Assembly: GCF_964340395.1 (NCBI RefSeq)
Contig: NC_135566.1
Span: 14,406,001 to 14,470,000, forward strand
Direction: 5' to 3'
Length of the DNA stretch: 64,000 nt
DNA from: Glandiceps talaboti
Lineage: Eukaryota; Hemichordata; Enteropneusta; Spengelidae
The translations under genes and the position numbers were made by a program. Within the stretch, counting starts at the first letter, position 1, and the number at the start of each line of letters is the position of its first letter. The notes under the pieces were generated by a model. It saw only the letters and a list, made by a program, of their open reading frames with translations. It had not been told where the DNA came from and did not search any database. This document shows positions 1 through 10,341 of this stretch, piece after piece.

Positions 1-795
1 TTCTGTTATGGTGATGGCTCTGTTGAACGCCATCCTGGCAGCAAAGTTGTTTCCTTCTCTTGATAGAGCAAGACCCATTTGCAAGTTCTTGGCTCGTTCT
101 CTGCAAGTTAGGAACAATTGAAATAACAAGTGTATGGACTTTGAAAAGAATCATGTTTGAATAGTTTTGGTGTCTATGTCTACTTTGTCATAGATGTTCC
201 TCTGTGGAGTATGCGTAAAATATATTGCTTAAATTAATTTTGCTGTTCATTTGCAGTCATTATCAGAATAGTAACATCCATGCAATGTTATGAGTCCAAT
301 TTGTAAAACATAGTTTATTATAGCTACTGAGCTAACGAGGACTGCTAAAATGACAATGTACATACTTGTTTCGTGACATCCTCACAGCTTGTTTTGCCGG
401 CAGACTGTTAAACCCATCGAACACAACAACAGGTTTGACACCATTGTTTTTCAGATGGTTCAATCGAGCCATAAAATACTTAATATACCTGAAGAGAAGG
501 AAAATAAAATAACATTGTTAAACAGATGAAATATCACATAATTTGTTGTTTGAGAGTGCTATAGTTTTTAGATAGCTAAGGCAATTTCAAGCGTTGAATT
601 TACTGTAAAAAGAAAAGAAAAAGTAAAAACTTACGCTATTGTCGGTTGACCACGACAGAGTTCTTCCGAACACGAAATGGCACCACGGTGCAGCCAACAG
701 GATGCATCAACGCCTACGACACTTCCTGTCAGATCGTCGATATGAATTTTTTTTTTGGACGAGTCCAGGCAAGGAAGTAATCCTTCAATTCCCAT
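1..795 (-). CDS. EXO1: Exonuclease 1 (EXO1-like), N-terminal three coding exons, runs off the left edge
   Basis: EXO1 is a Rad2/XPG-family 5'-3' exonuclease and flap nuclease of mismatch repair and end resection. Coding exon 1 is 795-635 (donor GTAAGT at 634), exon 2 is 488-366 (donor GTATGT at 365) and exon 3 is 100-1, continuing outside. Phases agree (2, then 2) and all acceptors are CAG. The joined 128 residues start MGIEGLL and show the XPG N-domain: the catalytic metal ligands fall exactly at Asp30 (VVGVD) and Asp78 (VVVFDG), as in human EXO1, followed by the helical-arch Lys/Arg (LPAKQAVRMSR, with one extra residue). The start is the ATG directly after an acceptor (TTTCAG|ATG), so an upstream intron lies in the 5'UTR. 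Residues identify EXO1 rather than FEN1 or GEN1 (CWLHRGAISCSEELCRG). The rest of the gene is off the window. Confidence 0.9.
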
Positions 796-1338
796 CTGAA
801 ACAATACACATGTTAAAATGTTAAACAACTACATAGTTTACTTGTCGACACGAATGAAACTTCATTTTTCAGTAAATACGGCAAAACAGAGAACGCAGAA
901 AGAAGAACGTAAACTTATGGGCGTTAGACCGGGTGCGGTACGTTATGCCCGGCGTAGCGCACTGATCACCTGACGTCGAGCTTGCACACTAGCGTACTAG
1001 ACGTAGACGTTGAATGTCACAACTATAACAGTCATCAATTATCATTGAACATGTAGGTGCCCAACAAATGATGCCTTGAAGTTGATTCTAGAAAATGGAA
1101 TGACCATGTACTTTTTTTGGTAAACGCGACCGCGACCTACCGTATATACCGAACTACAAATCGTACAATGAACTGCAGGCCAGGCCGGCATGTACATGTA
1201 CGTACGGTACCGGCACGGCCGCGGTCACGTCGCTGAATACTTTTCGATCTGATTTGCCGATGAAATATACTAGTAAACATAATAAATTACGATGGCACAA
1301 AAAAGAAATACGACTTTAAAACGTGAAAATGTACGTAC

Positions 1339-1480
1339 CTTGCCTTGTCGATCTGTTGTCAGCAGCTAGCAGCGAATACAGGGTAGTAGACAGTGCTAGG
1401 GGTAAACAGGAAGTGCACTCGACAGTGTATCAATACTGAATGAGCTCCATCGCGCTGACGCGATAGCGTGTCACGTGACA
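1339..1480 (-). promoter_or_regulatory. Probable non-coding first exon and promoter of EXO1
   Basis: On the minus strand an exon-like segment ends at 1339 with a good donor (AAG|GTACGTAC), matching the need for a 5'UTR intron before the ATG-adjacent acceptor at 796. Just upstream is a TCACGTGA palindrome (1471-1478), an E-box of the USF/MiT class, in locally CpG-richer sequence (GCGCTGACGCGATAGCG). No TATA box is evident. The transcription start is inferred, not seen. Confidence 0.4.
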
Positions 1481-1521
1481 GGCATCGTCCCCCCCCCTGG
1501 TTATGTCTGAGTCTGTAATGT

Positions 1522-2451
1522 TCAAATTCGAGGCTGAGTCTTGAAGATTTCGAGGGAGTCGATTGGTGTCCTGTTATCCATGCTGTTTCTTCTTGCTAGG
1601 TGTATAGACATTTTAGAGGTCGATATGGTGTATGTTGACAGTTGCATGGCGTGTTTGCTGATGAATTTGGTACTTTTCTTTGGTGGGTTTACCAGGAACC
1701 ATGACATTGGTATGACTTGGTAGGCAGTAACTAGGTGTGATGTTATTCTGGTGATGAAGGTTGGAGCAGTTGTATATTCGGGTTCGGGCACTCCAGAAAG
1801 ATGTGTGTAGTGCATCTCGGTCCCCATACAGCGGGCAGTTTGGGTCAGCGCGAAAACCGGCATTGCAGAGGTAGGTTCCTGTCGTGTATGCACCATGTAA
1901 GATGCGCCAGTGAAGATCTCCTTCTCTTGCGGTTGTTGGTGGATAATAACAGGCTGTGAAGTTTGTACTTGTTTGCAATTTCGTTGAAGGTGTCCTTTTT
2001 GTTTGCATTTAAAGCAACACATTTCATCGATAGACAGGCATACTTTATAATTTCTATCTTCATATTGGACATTTGTAGATCCATTTACCGTGCCATTCAG
2101 GTCGCTATCCAGTAATACAAATGCTTGTCGTCGGAAGATTTGACGTGCTTCAGATTTTCACTTTTACATCCCATGCCAGTGGAATAGTTTTCACAGTACT
2201 CACGAGTTTGCCAAATCCTGATAATATAGTTCGTGTTCGATGGTTTCATTTGGAATAAAGGGTGGTATTCCGGATACTATTACTTTTGTTGCTGGTTTTA
2301 CTAGTGGTTCGACGTAGACTGAGAATCCATTTATTTCTAGGCCTTTGATACATATGGTTTCAACCCAGGTAACGGAGTTGAAGAATACGAGTACTGACCC
2401 ATGTGCTCTTGACGCTGACGTTATATTTTCGGGTCCTGTAGTTGTAGCCAT
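1522..2451 (-). pseudogene. Internally deleted Tx1-like LINE: ORF1 joined to the ORF2 C-terminus
   Basis: The proximal part reads as a Tx1/L1-type ORF1: the motif GIPPFIPNETIEHELY is typical of fish and frog Tx1 ORF1 proteins, then GCKSENLKHV, then a CCHC zinc knuckle CFKCKQKGHLQRNC (C-x2-C-x4-H-x4-C) at about 2020-1978. Within about 60 bases downstream a second frame reads DLHWRILHGAYTTGTYLCNAGF...NCPLYGD (about 1918-1750), which is the ORF2 C-terminal HWRILHG/zinc region. Endonuclease and reverse transcriptase are missing, so the copy lost its middle. Several frameshifts and stops show it is dead. Superfamily placement is from motif recognition. Confidence 0.6.
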
Positions 2452-3039
2452 TGCTTGTAGGTAGGTTTCGACGCTTATTCCATCCAGTGATTCGCACTTT
2501 ATGCCATGTTTTCTGTAGGAGTTGGCGATGGTTGGCTATATAGGGAGGTGTGCACGATTATATCAGTTTATGTACTACTCTTAGTTTGATCGCCAAACCA
2601 CATCTGACGTCAGGGTCAGACTAGAAATGCCACCAGTGGAAAGTGCTAGCTAGCTAATGCTTTAAATTGTATTAGTAGACAACAAACTCAATAGTTTCTG
2701 GTTCATATACGAAATGATGTTATCAGACGTCATCATTGCAGAGGACAAAAGATGACATGGCTCATAGCTGTAGATAAGGACGAAGTTAATGAACTTTTGG
2801 GTACTAGCAAGTTATCAACGGTGGGGAGCTAAAAAGTGACACACGAGATTCGAAACTCTCGAAACCATACAACCTCCTGAACTTAATTATATTTTCAGTA
2901 CATTTTTCATGCATGTTAGGAATCATCTAGACGTAGCAGAGTTCGAGTATGAAAAGACTTCAACAGCCAATTTAAACATGTACTGTTGCATATATATTTT
3001 TGTGATGAAAATGTCTGAATTTAGCTGTCAATCATGAAA
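2452..3039. other. Unassigned intergenic sequence
   Basis: No open frame with recognisable protein similarity, no RNA gene and no clear repeat was seen here. It separates the Tx1-like remnant from the LTR-element remnant. Confidence 0.4.
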
Positions 3040-3319
3040 CCATGTAGTGAATTAATTGTCAATTAAGTAAGTGGGTCCCACAGGAGTAAATGGGCACAGT
3101 TGGGTAAGATATAAGGGATAATGTTGTGGAGTTATTGACCTCTGTCCTGACAATGTCAGGGAGTGTGCCTATCTAGTGTTTGGGGGTTAATATTCTGGCC
3201 TTCATCCAAGCATAGGTATTGATTAATGTAGTGCCAATTTCACACACATTGACTTACAGTGGTAGTAGTTGGGATAATCAATACCTTTAAAACTTTTAAC
3301 GTGGTGGCAGCGGTGGGAT
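3040..3319 (+). mobile_element. Remnant LTR retrotransposon start: possible LTR plus tRNA-Leu primer-binding site
   Basis: Positions 3302-3319 read TGGTGGCAGCGGTGGGAT, the exact complement of the 3' end of animal tRNA-Leu (ATCCCACCGCTGCCA plus CCA). It begins with TGG, as a retrotransposon primer-binding site should. The preceding 260 bases, including a TATA-like GATATAAGGGATA, are the likely LTR, but its left edge is not defined and no gag/pol follows: the sequence is cut by a MITE at 3403. Family (Gypsy, BEL or other) cannot be assigned. Confidence 0.45.
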
Positions 3320-3402
3320 CAAGTCATTTAAACCATTGATTCTGGGACCAGTGTCCTTTTCCATATCTGATAGCATTTAAACCATGTTTTTTAAAAGATA
3401 TT

Positions 3403-3756
3403 TTAAGGTGGCCATATGGATGAGAATTTGGTATTATTTTGGATGTTTATTTGATAAAACAGCTTCACTATGTTTTTCTACTTGAAAACAAAATGTGAAA
3501 TAACATATACTAAGTCTATGTTCATAACTCAATAAACTGCAAAACATTAAACAATGTGTAAAATGTCAGTTATTGTCCGTACAATGACCAACTTTTTACA
3601 CTTTTTCCATCTTTTTGCAATGTATTGAGTTATGAACATGGACTTAGTATATGCTCTTTCGCATTATTTTTTTCAAGTAGAAAAACATAGTGAAGTTGTT
3701 TTATCGATTAAAAATCCAAAATAAATACCAAATTCTCATCCATATGACCACTTTAA
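3403..3756. mobile_element. Foldback MITE, copy 1, TTAA-flanked
   Basis: The left arm starts TTAAGGTGGCCATATGGATG and the right arm ends CATCCATATGACCACTTTAA; the arms stay complementary inward for about 150 bases each with a short spacer. No coding capacity. The TTAA at both ends fits a piggyBac- or Kolobok-type target site. A second copy is at 7764-8070. Confidence 0.7.
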
Positions 3757-3759
3757 TAG

Positions 3760-3905
3760 GGGGAGGGCCATGTTCTAGAGAATGGAAATTGAGGGAGGGT
3801 CACTTTTAAGCATAACAGAGTCATGGGCGGGTCGTTTGTGATGCAACAGCCAGGGCCTGATTTCCAACCCCCAACCCCGCCCCCTGTAAGTAGTGAAGGC
3901 TCTCT
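3760..3905. repeat. Dispersed G-rich repeat (related copy at 52963-53108)
   Basis: The block GGGGGAGGGCCATGTT...GGAGGGTCACTTTT...CCGCCCCCTGTAAGTAGTGAAGGCT is matched with divergence at 52963-53108, inside the large TIR element of duplication copy 2. No coding frame. Confidence 0.5.
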
Positions 3906-4270
3906 AACCACCTTATCAGTGGACACAACTCATTCGGGCAGTATTAATATGACATAACGAGCACATTTAAATGAATAATTCCACACATATTTATTGATAT
4001 TCAATGAGAGTCCAATGATCACAAGAAACAACATAGGTTTTAACCCTTTTTACATTCAAGTCATTTTTTACAAAACAAATTAAAAAACCATCAGTACAAA
4101 ATGGTCCAGAGAAGGGAGAAAGGAAAGCCCAATATTTCATGCTATAAAATGTACCGCTTTTATAATTAAGTTCCTATCATAATTTATATTTTTTCGCACT
4201 TAGATTAACAACAAAATCTCAACATATTTAAAATAAATGTTGGTGTTAATCTTATTTTCATAAAATTAGT

Positions 4271-4271
4271 G

Positions 4272-4330
<59 letters not shown>
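4271..4330. repeat. (GTT)n microsatellite
   Basis: About 19-20 uninterrupted GTT units. The poly-leucine frame across it is an artefact. Confidence 0.95.
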
Positions 4331-4460
4331 TGGTTTCAGATTTGTTATTTGACTTGTGCAATCTCAATTACTTCAGTTCAGTCCTTTTGTTGCCATGTCA
4401 ACTACCAGTTGAATTGGGATAACTTATTCGTGTTTATCCATTATTTGAACAACGTTACTT

Positions 4461-4612
4461 TAATCTATCTGCTAGACCTCGGATGTTCTTCCGATAAAAT
4501 GCGACACACAACCGACATTGCTATTGAGGATGGCAAGCCCTCACTGCGAACTTTTGTTCGCTTATAAGTTATAGTATCGAAGGAAAGCCCGAACGTCTAG
4601 CAGCAAGACAAA
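4461..4612. mobile_element. 152-bp non-autonomous element with 8-bp target duplication, copy 1
   Basis: The body begins TAATCTATCTGCTAGACC and ends GTCTAGCAGCAAGACAAA. It is flanked by CGTTACTT at 4453-4460 and 4613-4620 (extending to AACGTTACTT). Related copies at 38153-38322 and 55241-55410 have the same ends but a different flanking octamer (CCTAACCA). Imperfect inverted ends (TAGTCT-x2-C-x-GCTAG) and 8-bp duplications suggest a hAT- or P-like non-autonomous element. Confidence 0.7.
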
Positions 4613-4952
4613 CGTTACTTCAGCTTGATGGCAAGTTGGCATTAGCAAAAAATTTACATCACTTCGAAGGAGAAAAAACTCGTAGTGTGTGATTTTTCTA
4701 TTCACTGCGAGTTCGAAATTCAGAACATTCTACAGTAAATTTAATACATCTCGACTGAAAATATGATCCGACTGTTGGATTTAGGAAAAATAAGAAAAAC
4801 TTAAAAGACAGTGAACTACCGAAATGTAGTTCCTGTCTAACAACACTGATGACATAGTCAGGATTTTCGAGACATACTCAGTATTATCAATGAGGAAACC
4901 CTACGACCTCTATTCTTTCCATTTTACATACATCCTTGAGGTCACGTGATGT

Positions 4953-5741
4953 TTACAAAACTATATCAGTTGTATATCCAAATAATTCGAAATCCTTTTC
5001 GTAAATTTTATAGATTGCATCGATCTGTTCCTTTGTCACTGCCTTGTAATACTTCCTGATATTGTCTGTGGCTGAACTGTTGGTTATAGACTTGTCGGGG
5101 TATGGGAACTTGAAATTTTCGTCAATTTTGTTCAGCATAGTCTTTGTATCGCTGTCCATGGTTTCCATGTGACCAATGAAGTCATATTTGACTTCACACG
5201 GTGAGCACAGGTCAGATATCGGTCTAAAATGCATATTCCAGGTTTGTGGGTCTTCATCTCTTTTTATCAAGTACTGTAGAAAATCATGAAACTGAGGAAA
5301 CGTTGAATTCGACCCAGTTACCGCTTGGATTTTTGCCACCATCGGCGTGACATATGTCTTATCGTTATTTTCACTAATTTTGTTCCTATACCCTGATAGT
5401 AACCGCGTGAGTGGATGCCGTACGAAAAGAAATTTTGTGTAGTCTCTCAAAAGCTGCGATCTGTCCTCAACCTTGTACTGACTAAGGTATTTGTAATGGT
5501 CCTCCAGTTTGTAAAAGTTCTCCCACTTAATGGTGTCGTTCGGAACATATTCTCCTGCCAAAATCAAGAAAGTTCTCATCCAATTAGAACTGGCGACTTT
5601 CGCTACTCTACAATACATGACTCTATGTACCGGATCAACCAGAAGTCGCCCATATTGTGGTTTTTTCGTCAACTGATAACGGTTGCACTGATTGCGTAGT
5701 AACTGAACCCTTGCACCGTGGACGTCGCTATTGGTAGAATC
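4953..5741 (-). CDS. Carbohydrate sulfotransferase (CHST11/HNK-1ST family), terminal exon
   Basis: Encodes the catalytic C-terminus (262 residues to TAA at 4955-4953) of a Golgi type II membrane sulfotransferase that moves sulfate from PAPS to chondroitin/dermatan or HNK-1-type glycans. The 5'-phosphosulfate loop is CRVAKVASSNWMR, the 3'-phosphate loop is FLFVRHPLTRLLSGYRNKI, and further family motifs are W-x2-HFRPISDLCSPC and YDFIGHMET near the C-terminus. The exon opens after TTTAG at 5743-5742 in phase 0; it continues in frame upstream of any methionine, so the membrane anchor and stem are in earlier exons. Arrangement and spacing fit CHST11/12/13/14-like proteins; the exact substrate cannot be told. 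The frame is intact, so it is probably functional. Confidence 0.88.
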   Translation of the reverse strand, partial: DSTNSDVHGARVQLLRNQCNRYQLTKKPQYGRLLVDPVHRVMYCRVAKVASSNWMRTFLILAGEYVPNDTIKWENFYKLEDHYKYLSQYKVEDRSQLLRDYTKFLFVRHPLTRLLSGYRNKISENNDKTYVTPMVAKIQAVTGSNSTFPQFHDFLQYLIKRDEDPQTWNMHFRPISDLCSPCEVKYDFIGHMETMDSDTKTMLNKIDENFKFPYPDKSITNSSATDNIRKYYKAVTKEQIDAIYKIYEKDFELFGYTTDIVL

Positions 5742-5822
5742 CTAAACATAAAATGAAGAAATTAAAAAGATGTGGTTGAAAAAATGTATTTAGCAGTTGA
5801 TATTCGTTATAGACAATTGGAA

Positions 5823-5825
<3 letters not shown>

Positions 5826-5917
<92 letters not shown>

Positions 5918-6075
5918 GTGTGTGTTTGTGTATGTGCTTGGATGTGTGACTGGGTGTGTGTATGTATGTATGTATGTATGTGTGTATGTATGTATGTTTG
6001 TGTGTATGCATGCTTACGCGTGTATGTGTGTACATGTTTGTGTATATGTGTCAGTGTGTGTGTGCGTGCGTGCGT
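5826..6075. repeat. (TA)n tract followed by TG/TATG-rich microsatellite
   Basis: About 85 bases of pure TA (5826-5911) run into imperfect TGTG/TATG and TGCG repeats. It sits in the likely intron directly upstream of the sulfotransferase exon. The isoleucine-tyrosine and valine-cysteine frames are artefacts. Confidence 0.95.
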
Positions 6076-6618
6076 GCTTCCATCCATCCATCCGTTCATT
6101 TCTGTATTTGTTTTCTGGTCATGCGTTTTATTGGCTGTATAAAAAGCATTACATCTGTTTGTATTTTCGGGGATGAAGAACAAACTCATGTAAATAAGCA
6201 CTAAAGGGATTAAAAAGAATTAAAGTCATACAGCATATCTGTTTATAATTTCATGAATTGTAACAAAATTATCAATACTCTAGTAATATAAATGGAGGTT
6301 TAGGTCACAATGACGTAATGGGTCTAGCATAGATTCTGAGACTGTCCCGAATCCATGGGTTTAGTAATTAACTTCAAAAGCCAATCTGAAGGGTAGCATT
6401 ACTTACGACCAGGAAATAATGAAGAAACTATATCAAGGAGAAAACGATAACATGTCGTTGGAACAGAAATCACACACGTACAATTATAATACAATATCGT
6501 TACACCAAATAAACATATATAACGTATGCAAACATCACTTTCATTTATACATCTTAAAATAAAATAAAATATATTTTATTTCGAACTTAACTGTTTCATT
6601 AGAAGATTGTCCAATTAC

Positions 6619-6677
6619 TCTGTGTGGTGCTCTGGGAATATGTATTTTACCACTTTCCACATTGTAAAGAAAGCGAG
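6619..6677 (-). CDS. Candidate upstream exon of the sulfotransferase
   Basis: A 59-base segment lies between a good acceptor (TTTCCATTTCAG, ending at 6678) and a GTAATT donor (6618). It reads RFLYNVESGKIHIPRAPHR in the one phase that ends on a codon boundary, matching the phase-0 start of the exon at 5741. It would lie in the poorly conserved stem region, so similarity cannot confirm it. The intron would be 877 bases and contain the (TA)n tract. Confidence 0.25.
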
Positions 6678-7506
6678 CTGAAATGGAAACAACAATTGTG
6701 TATATTTATTTTTTAAGTCAAGTGCATTTTGTCCTTTTTTAGTGTATTGTACAAGCATGTACTTGTATCTTCAACTGTAACTCATCCTTACTAGCCGCTG
6801 TGGAGCATTTGTGGAATGGGTGGTGGCCCCTCTTCATGTTTAATTCATTCAAACTGAAAGTCTGAAACTGTGGAGCATTACAAGATTCATCCCGTGTAAT
6901 TAATGGGTATATTTTATGCTGATCAGCAAGAGGGGAAAGAATCAATGCTACAAATATCTATGAACGAATCAAAGCATGTGAGGATACAACGCTTTGGGTT
7001 CGATGGCATTTGTTGTCGTCATCTTTTTTCAAAGGGGCAATGTTTATTGAGCGTCTGAGGTATACTTTGACACAAACATCAACTAACCTGCACCGTAGTG
7101 GATTACAAAAGCACATATGCTCAAGATTAAGATCACCTTCAAGATATTATTAAAGTTTCTTGGGATGGTCCTCATGGTTGGGAAAGTGACTTATCTCTGC
7201 TATAGGTACACTGAAAGAGATGGACAGGACAAAAATCACCACTTAAGAAATAAAAACATGTGAAAGTGTAACCTGGTCATTGTTAGTAGAGGAGGTATAA
7301 CTGAAATGACCTACCCTCGTCTACACATCGTCAAATTGTTGAGTTTTAACAATTTCTTAAACACTTTACTGTATACCTTGTTCCATTAGTAGTCTATCTG
7401 TTAATATTCACACACATCGACGGTTGGGAAAAATCATGATTCGGAAATAAGAACTGTGGATCGCCCAGTTTACAACCTCATCACGTATGAAATGAAACGG
7501 AACATC
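6678..7506. other. Unassigned intergenic sequence
   Basis: No convincing gene, RNA or repeat. A 68-codon minus-strand frame at 6739-6945 has no recognisable motif. Confidence 0.4.
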
Positions 7507-7507
7507 C

Positions 7508-7546
<39 letters not shown>

Positions 7547-7552
7547 GCAACA
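7507..7552. repeat. (CAA)n microsatellite
   Basis: About 14 CAA/ACA units with one GCA interruption. Confidence 0.9.
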
Positions 7553-7763
7553 ATAGTATATCGACCAACCCAGTATTAAACCCTAAAAGCGTTAACACTG
7601 TAAATTGGGATTGCAATAACATGTAATCATCCGATCAGACAATTCAACATATGTGTACTTGTCCTATGCAAGTGTTTTTATATCCAAGTGCATGGAAGAC
7701 TTTCACATATATAGTTCTAATAATTATGTCCATTAATGTCCATGGGGCTCTAAAACCATGATA

Positions 7764-8070
7764 TTAAAGTGGCCATATGGATGACAAATTGGTATCTATT
7801 TTTGATTTCTAATTTATAAACACACCTTAATATACGTTTGTACTTGGAATCACAATGTGATAAAATATGTATCAAGTCCTAGTTTGTAACTCAATAAATT
7901 GTAACAAAAACTAAAAAGGCATGTAAAAAAAGTAGATAGTTTTGTAATTTGTTGAGTTACAAACATTGACTTGAAATATGTTCTTTTACATTGTATTTCC
8001 ACGTAGAATAACGTAGTCAATTCAAATTCCAAGATAAATAGCCAAATATTCATCCATATGGCCACTGTAA
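7764..8070. mobile_element. Foldback MITE, copy 2
   Basis: Same ends as the element at 3403-3756: TTAAAGTGGCCATATGGATG at the left and CATCCATATGGCCACTGTAA at the right. The inner arms (TTTGTAACTCAATAAATTGTA against TTGTTGAGTTACAAAC) also match the first copy. It is about 47 bp shorter and independently diverged. Confidence 0.7.
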
Positions 8071-8367
8071 CATCAACTGTACGATTTTACCGGCCAAGAG
8101 TGGGCAGTGTGATAAACGATCATGCACCTATTACATGACATGCTATGTCCTAATTTGCATATTGCTGATGGGATGGTCATATTGTGACTACATCTTCATG
8201 TACACATCCCTATAGGCATCCCTATTAAATTTCATCCCAATCTGCTCAGTAGTTTTGAATTACAGATTTTTGACCAAAAAGACACATTTAAAGCTCTGAT
8301 TTGCATTTCACTGATGCCCATCTACACGCCCAAAGCAATGTCCACACCAAATACCAAGGCAATCGAG

Positions 8368-8619
8368 CTACCTATCCAGCCCTGTACGTGACCATTTGGC
8401 TGTCTCAATAGGCGAATCTTTGGAGCACTCATCACTTCCTATGTCACATCCATATACAACTATTGGTCTCATTAGTTTATCAAATATATCTAGCATTAAT
8501 GGTGAACTTAAATTTCTAAGATTACCTAGCCTAGACTTAAGTGAAAATAGTGCTTCCATGTTTTTTTTAAATCCATTACTAATGACTGTGTGGGTGGCTG
8601 TGGATGAATTCTCATGCAT
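8368..8619 (-). pseudogene. LINE reverse transcriptase C-terminal fragment
   Basis: The 83-codon frame reads ALFSLKSRLGNLRNLSSP..LDIFDKLMRPIVVYGCDIG, the segment found just after the palm/thumb of LINE reverse transcriptases (compare FKLFDSLIAPILLYGTEIWG in the intact LINE at 44-47 kb). No other LINE part is attached, so this is an isolated fragment. Confidence 0.55.
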
Positions 8620-8699
8620 CTCAGAACTTCTAGAGTAACGACTTTGACTATAGTCTATACTGTGAGTGAGTGTTTAATAGGAACGATACTGTATAGGTA

Positions 8700-9250
8700 C
8701 TAGATTACTGTATGGGCTGTCAGCCAAAGACATTGTCCTCCTTCAACATGCCCAAAATACAGCAGCTAGGATTGTGTCACGTACTAAGAAAACAGATCAC
8801 ATCACAACAGTTCTTTCTGCTCTTCACTGGCTACCTGTCCAGTACAGGATTCAATACAAAGTACTACGGATCACCTACAAGGCACTTTATAACACTACTC
8901 CTGGTTACATCGCAGACTTCATTAACAGTAACCCCGCAACTCGTTCACTTCCCGCAAACAACAAAAGTCTACTTCAGGTACCATGCGTATTTACAAAGTC
9001 ATATGAGCGTGCGTCCTCGCAAGCAGTGTCAGTTTTATTACTCTAGTTCCTATACAGTATCGCTATGATTAAGACTACATCCTTTATGAAACAGTATAAG
9101 ACTTGAACTTCGTTCTTCATCAACTATCGATACATTCAAGAAGGACATCAAGACACAACTGTTTGCAAGATCTTTCTCTAACTTTTTAGATTGATCTACT
9201 ATTGTTAATATTCAGCGCCATAGAATATTACGTCGTATTGGATTTTGGCA
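8700..9250 (+). pseudogene. 3' end of a CR1/L2-type LINE
   Basis: Two frames together read ...ARIVSRTKKTDHIT, LSALHWLPVQYRIQYKVL, TYKALYNTTPGYIADF, TRSLPANNKSLLQVP and finally IDTFKKDIKTQLFARSFSNFLD-stop. This is the characteristic C-terminal block of CR1/L2 ORF2. The tail carries AGCGCCATAGAATATTA, as at L2/CR1 3' ends, and runs directly into a tetranucleotide repeat. A frameshift and missing upstream domains make it a 5'-truncated dead copy. Confidence 0.75.
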
Positions 9251-9366
9251 TGCATGCATGCATGCATGCATGCATACATACATGCATACATACATACATA
9301 CATACATACATACATACATACATACATACATACATACATACATACATACATACATACATACATACA
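9249..9366. repeat. (GCAT)n then (CATA)n microsatellite at the LINE 3' end
   Basis: Starts as GCAT units and changes to about 24 CATA units. It abuts the CR1/L2-like tail, so it probably grew from the element's terminal short repeat. Confidence 0.9.
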
Positions 9367-10341
9367 TCACATTACCTTCCAAGTAACCTGTCTGTAAAAC
9401 AGTGTCTACCAAGACATTCTTGCAGAACTTAAAACAATCACAGTCAATGTGTTTTACTCTTTATGTCCCTTTGGCACGTACTGACATATTTGGGAAGTTT
9501 ATTCCTTAAAAAAAACAATCTATCAAACACGACATCGTCCTTTAGCTCAAGTGTTTTTGAAGTTGGCATATCATCATTTTTAATTGATAGGATCATGTCT
9601 TAGATTGTCATTATTTTAAATCTATTTCTCTATTTTTGATGATACATTGACTTGGAGGCTCAATTTTCTCAGTACAAGTCTTGGCAAAACAGTGGTTTAC
9701 GAATATGCTTATTGGAGTTGTTGGATATATTGTGACTAGGTTCGCTACCTCCTTATTTTATGTAGCCATCTATTTATTTACACTTATATTTATGCAAAGT
9801 TTAAATTAAAGTATAAACAAGTTTATTTTGTCTTTTACTCTATGATAGTTAACTTGCCAAATATTATCAGGTTTTTTTTACACATTTAGCAGCTGGTCTT
9901 CAACTCTCACCATTTCTACAAAAGTATCTAGCATTCCTTAGAGTTTATGTTGTAAAGTTATAGTCAATCCATGTCAATAGGAGAGGAATTTTACAAGCAT
10001 GTTTTACAGAGTTTTTGATATTTGTCAACCACTCCATTTGTTGCATGTTCCTCTCAAGTGTTGTGTGTACGTGTCGCCGTCGGTACAATATAAAGGGCGT
10101 GACTTTAAAAGCGTGTTGAAGTCCGTGAACTATTATTGCTAAATTATTCTCTTTCGTGTCGTGACATTTATTTAAACTAGAAATTCTGAACTACTACTAT
10201 TATTTCGTCTGAATATAACCTGCTGTTGTAGGAGTGTACGTCGTCTTTCTGAAGTTCTGTGGAACTATAGGTGTTCTCGCCAAGTGTAGGAGTTGCTGAA
10301 CTAAACTTATTGTTCTATGTGCGGTGTACTAACAAGTTTCG
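9367..10341. other. Unassigned sequence with LTR-like hints
   Basis: No gene recognised. ACAATATAAAGGGCG at about 10085 resembles a TATA-type promoter, as in an LTR, but no paired LTR, primer site or polyprotein was found. Confidence 0.3.

Noticed and set aside
5415-5699. Plus-strand frame opposite the sulfotransferase
   Set aside because: Shadow of the real minus-strand coding exon.
6739-6945. 68-codon minus-strand frame near the sulfotransferase as another exon
   Set aside because: No similarity and no consistent splice sites.
9249-9366. CRISPR-like or satellite array
   Set aside because: Simple tetranucleotide repeat without spacers; the genome is eukaryotic.
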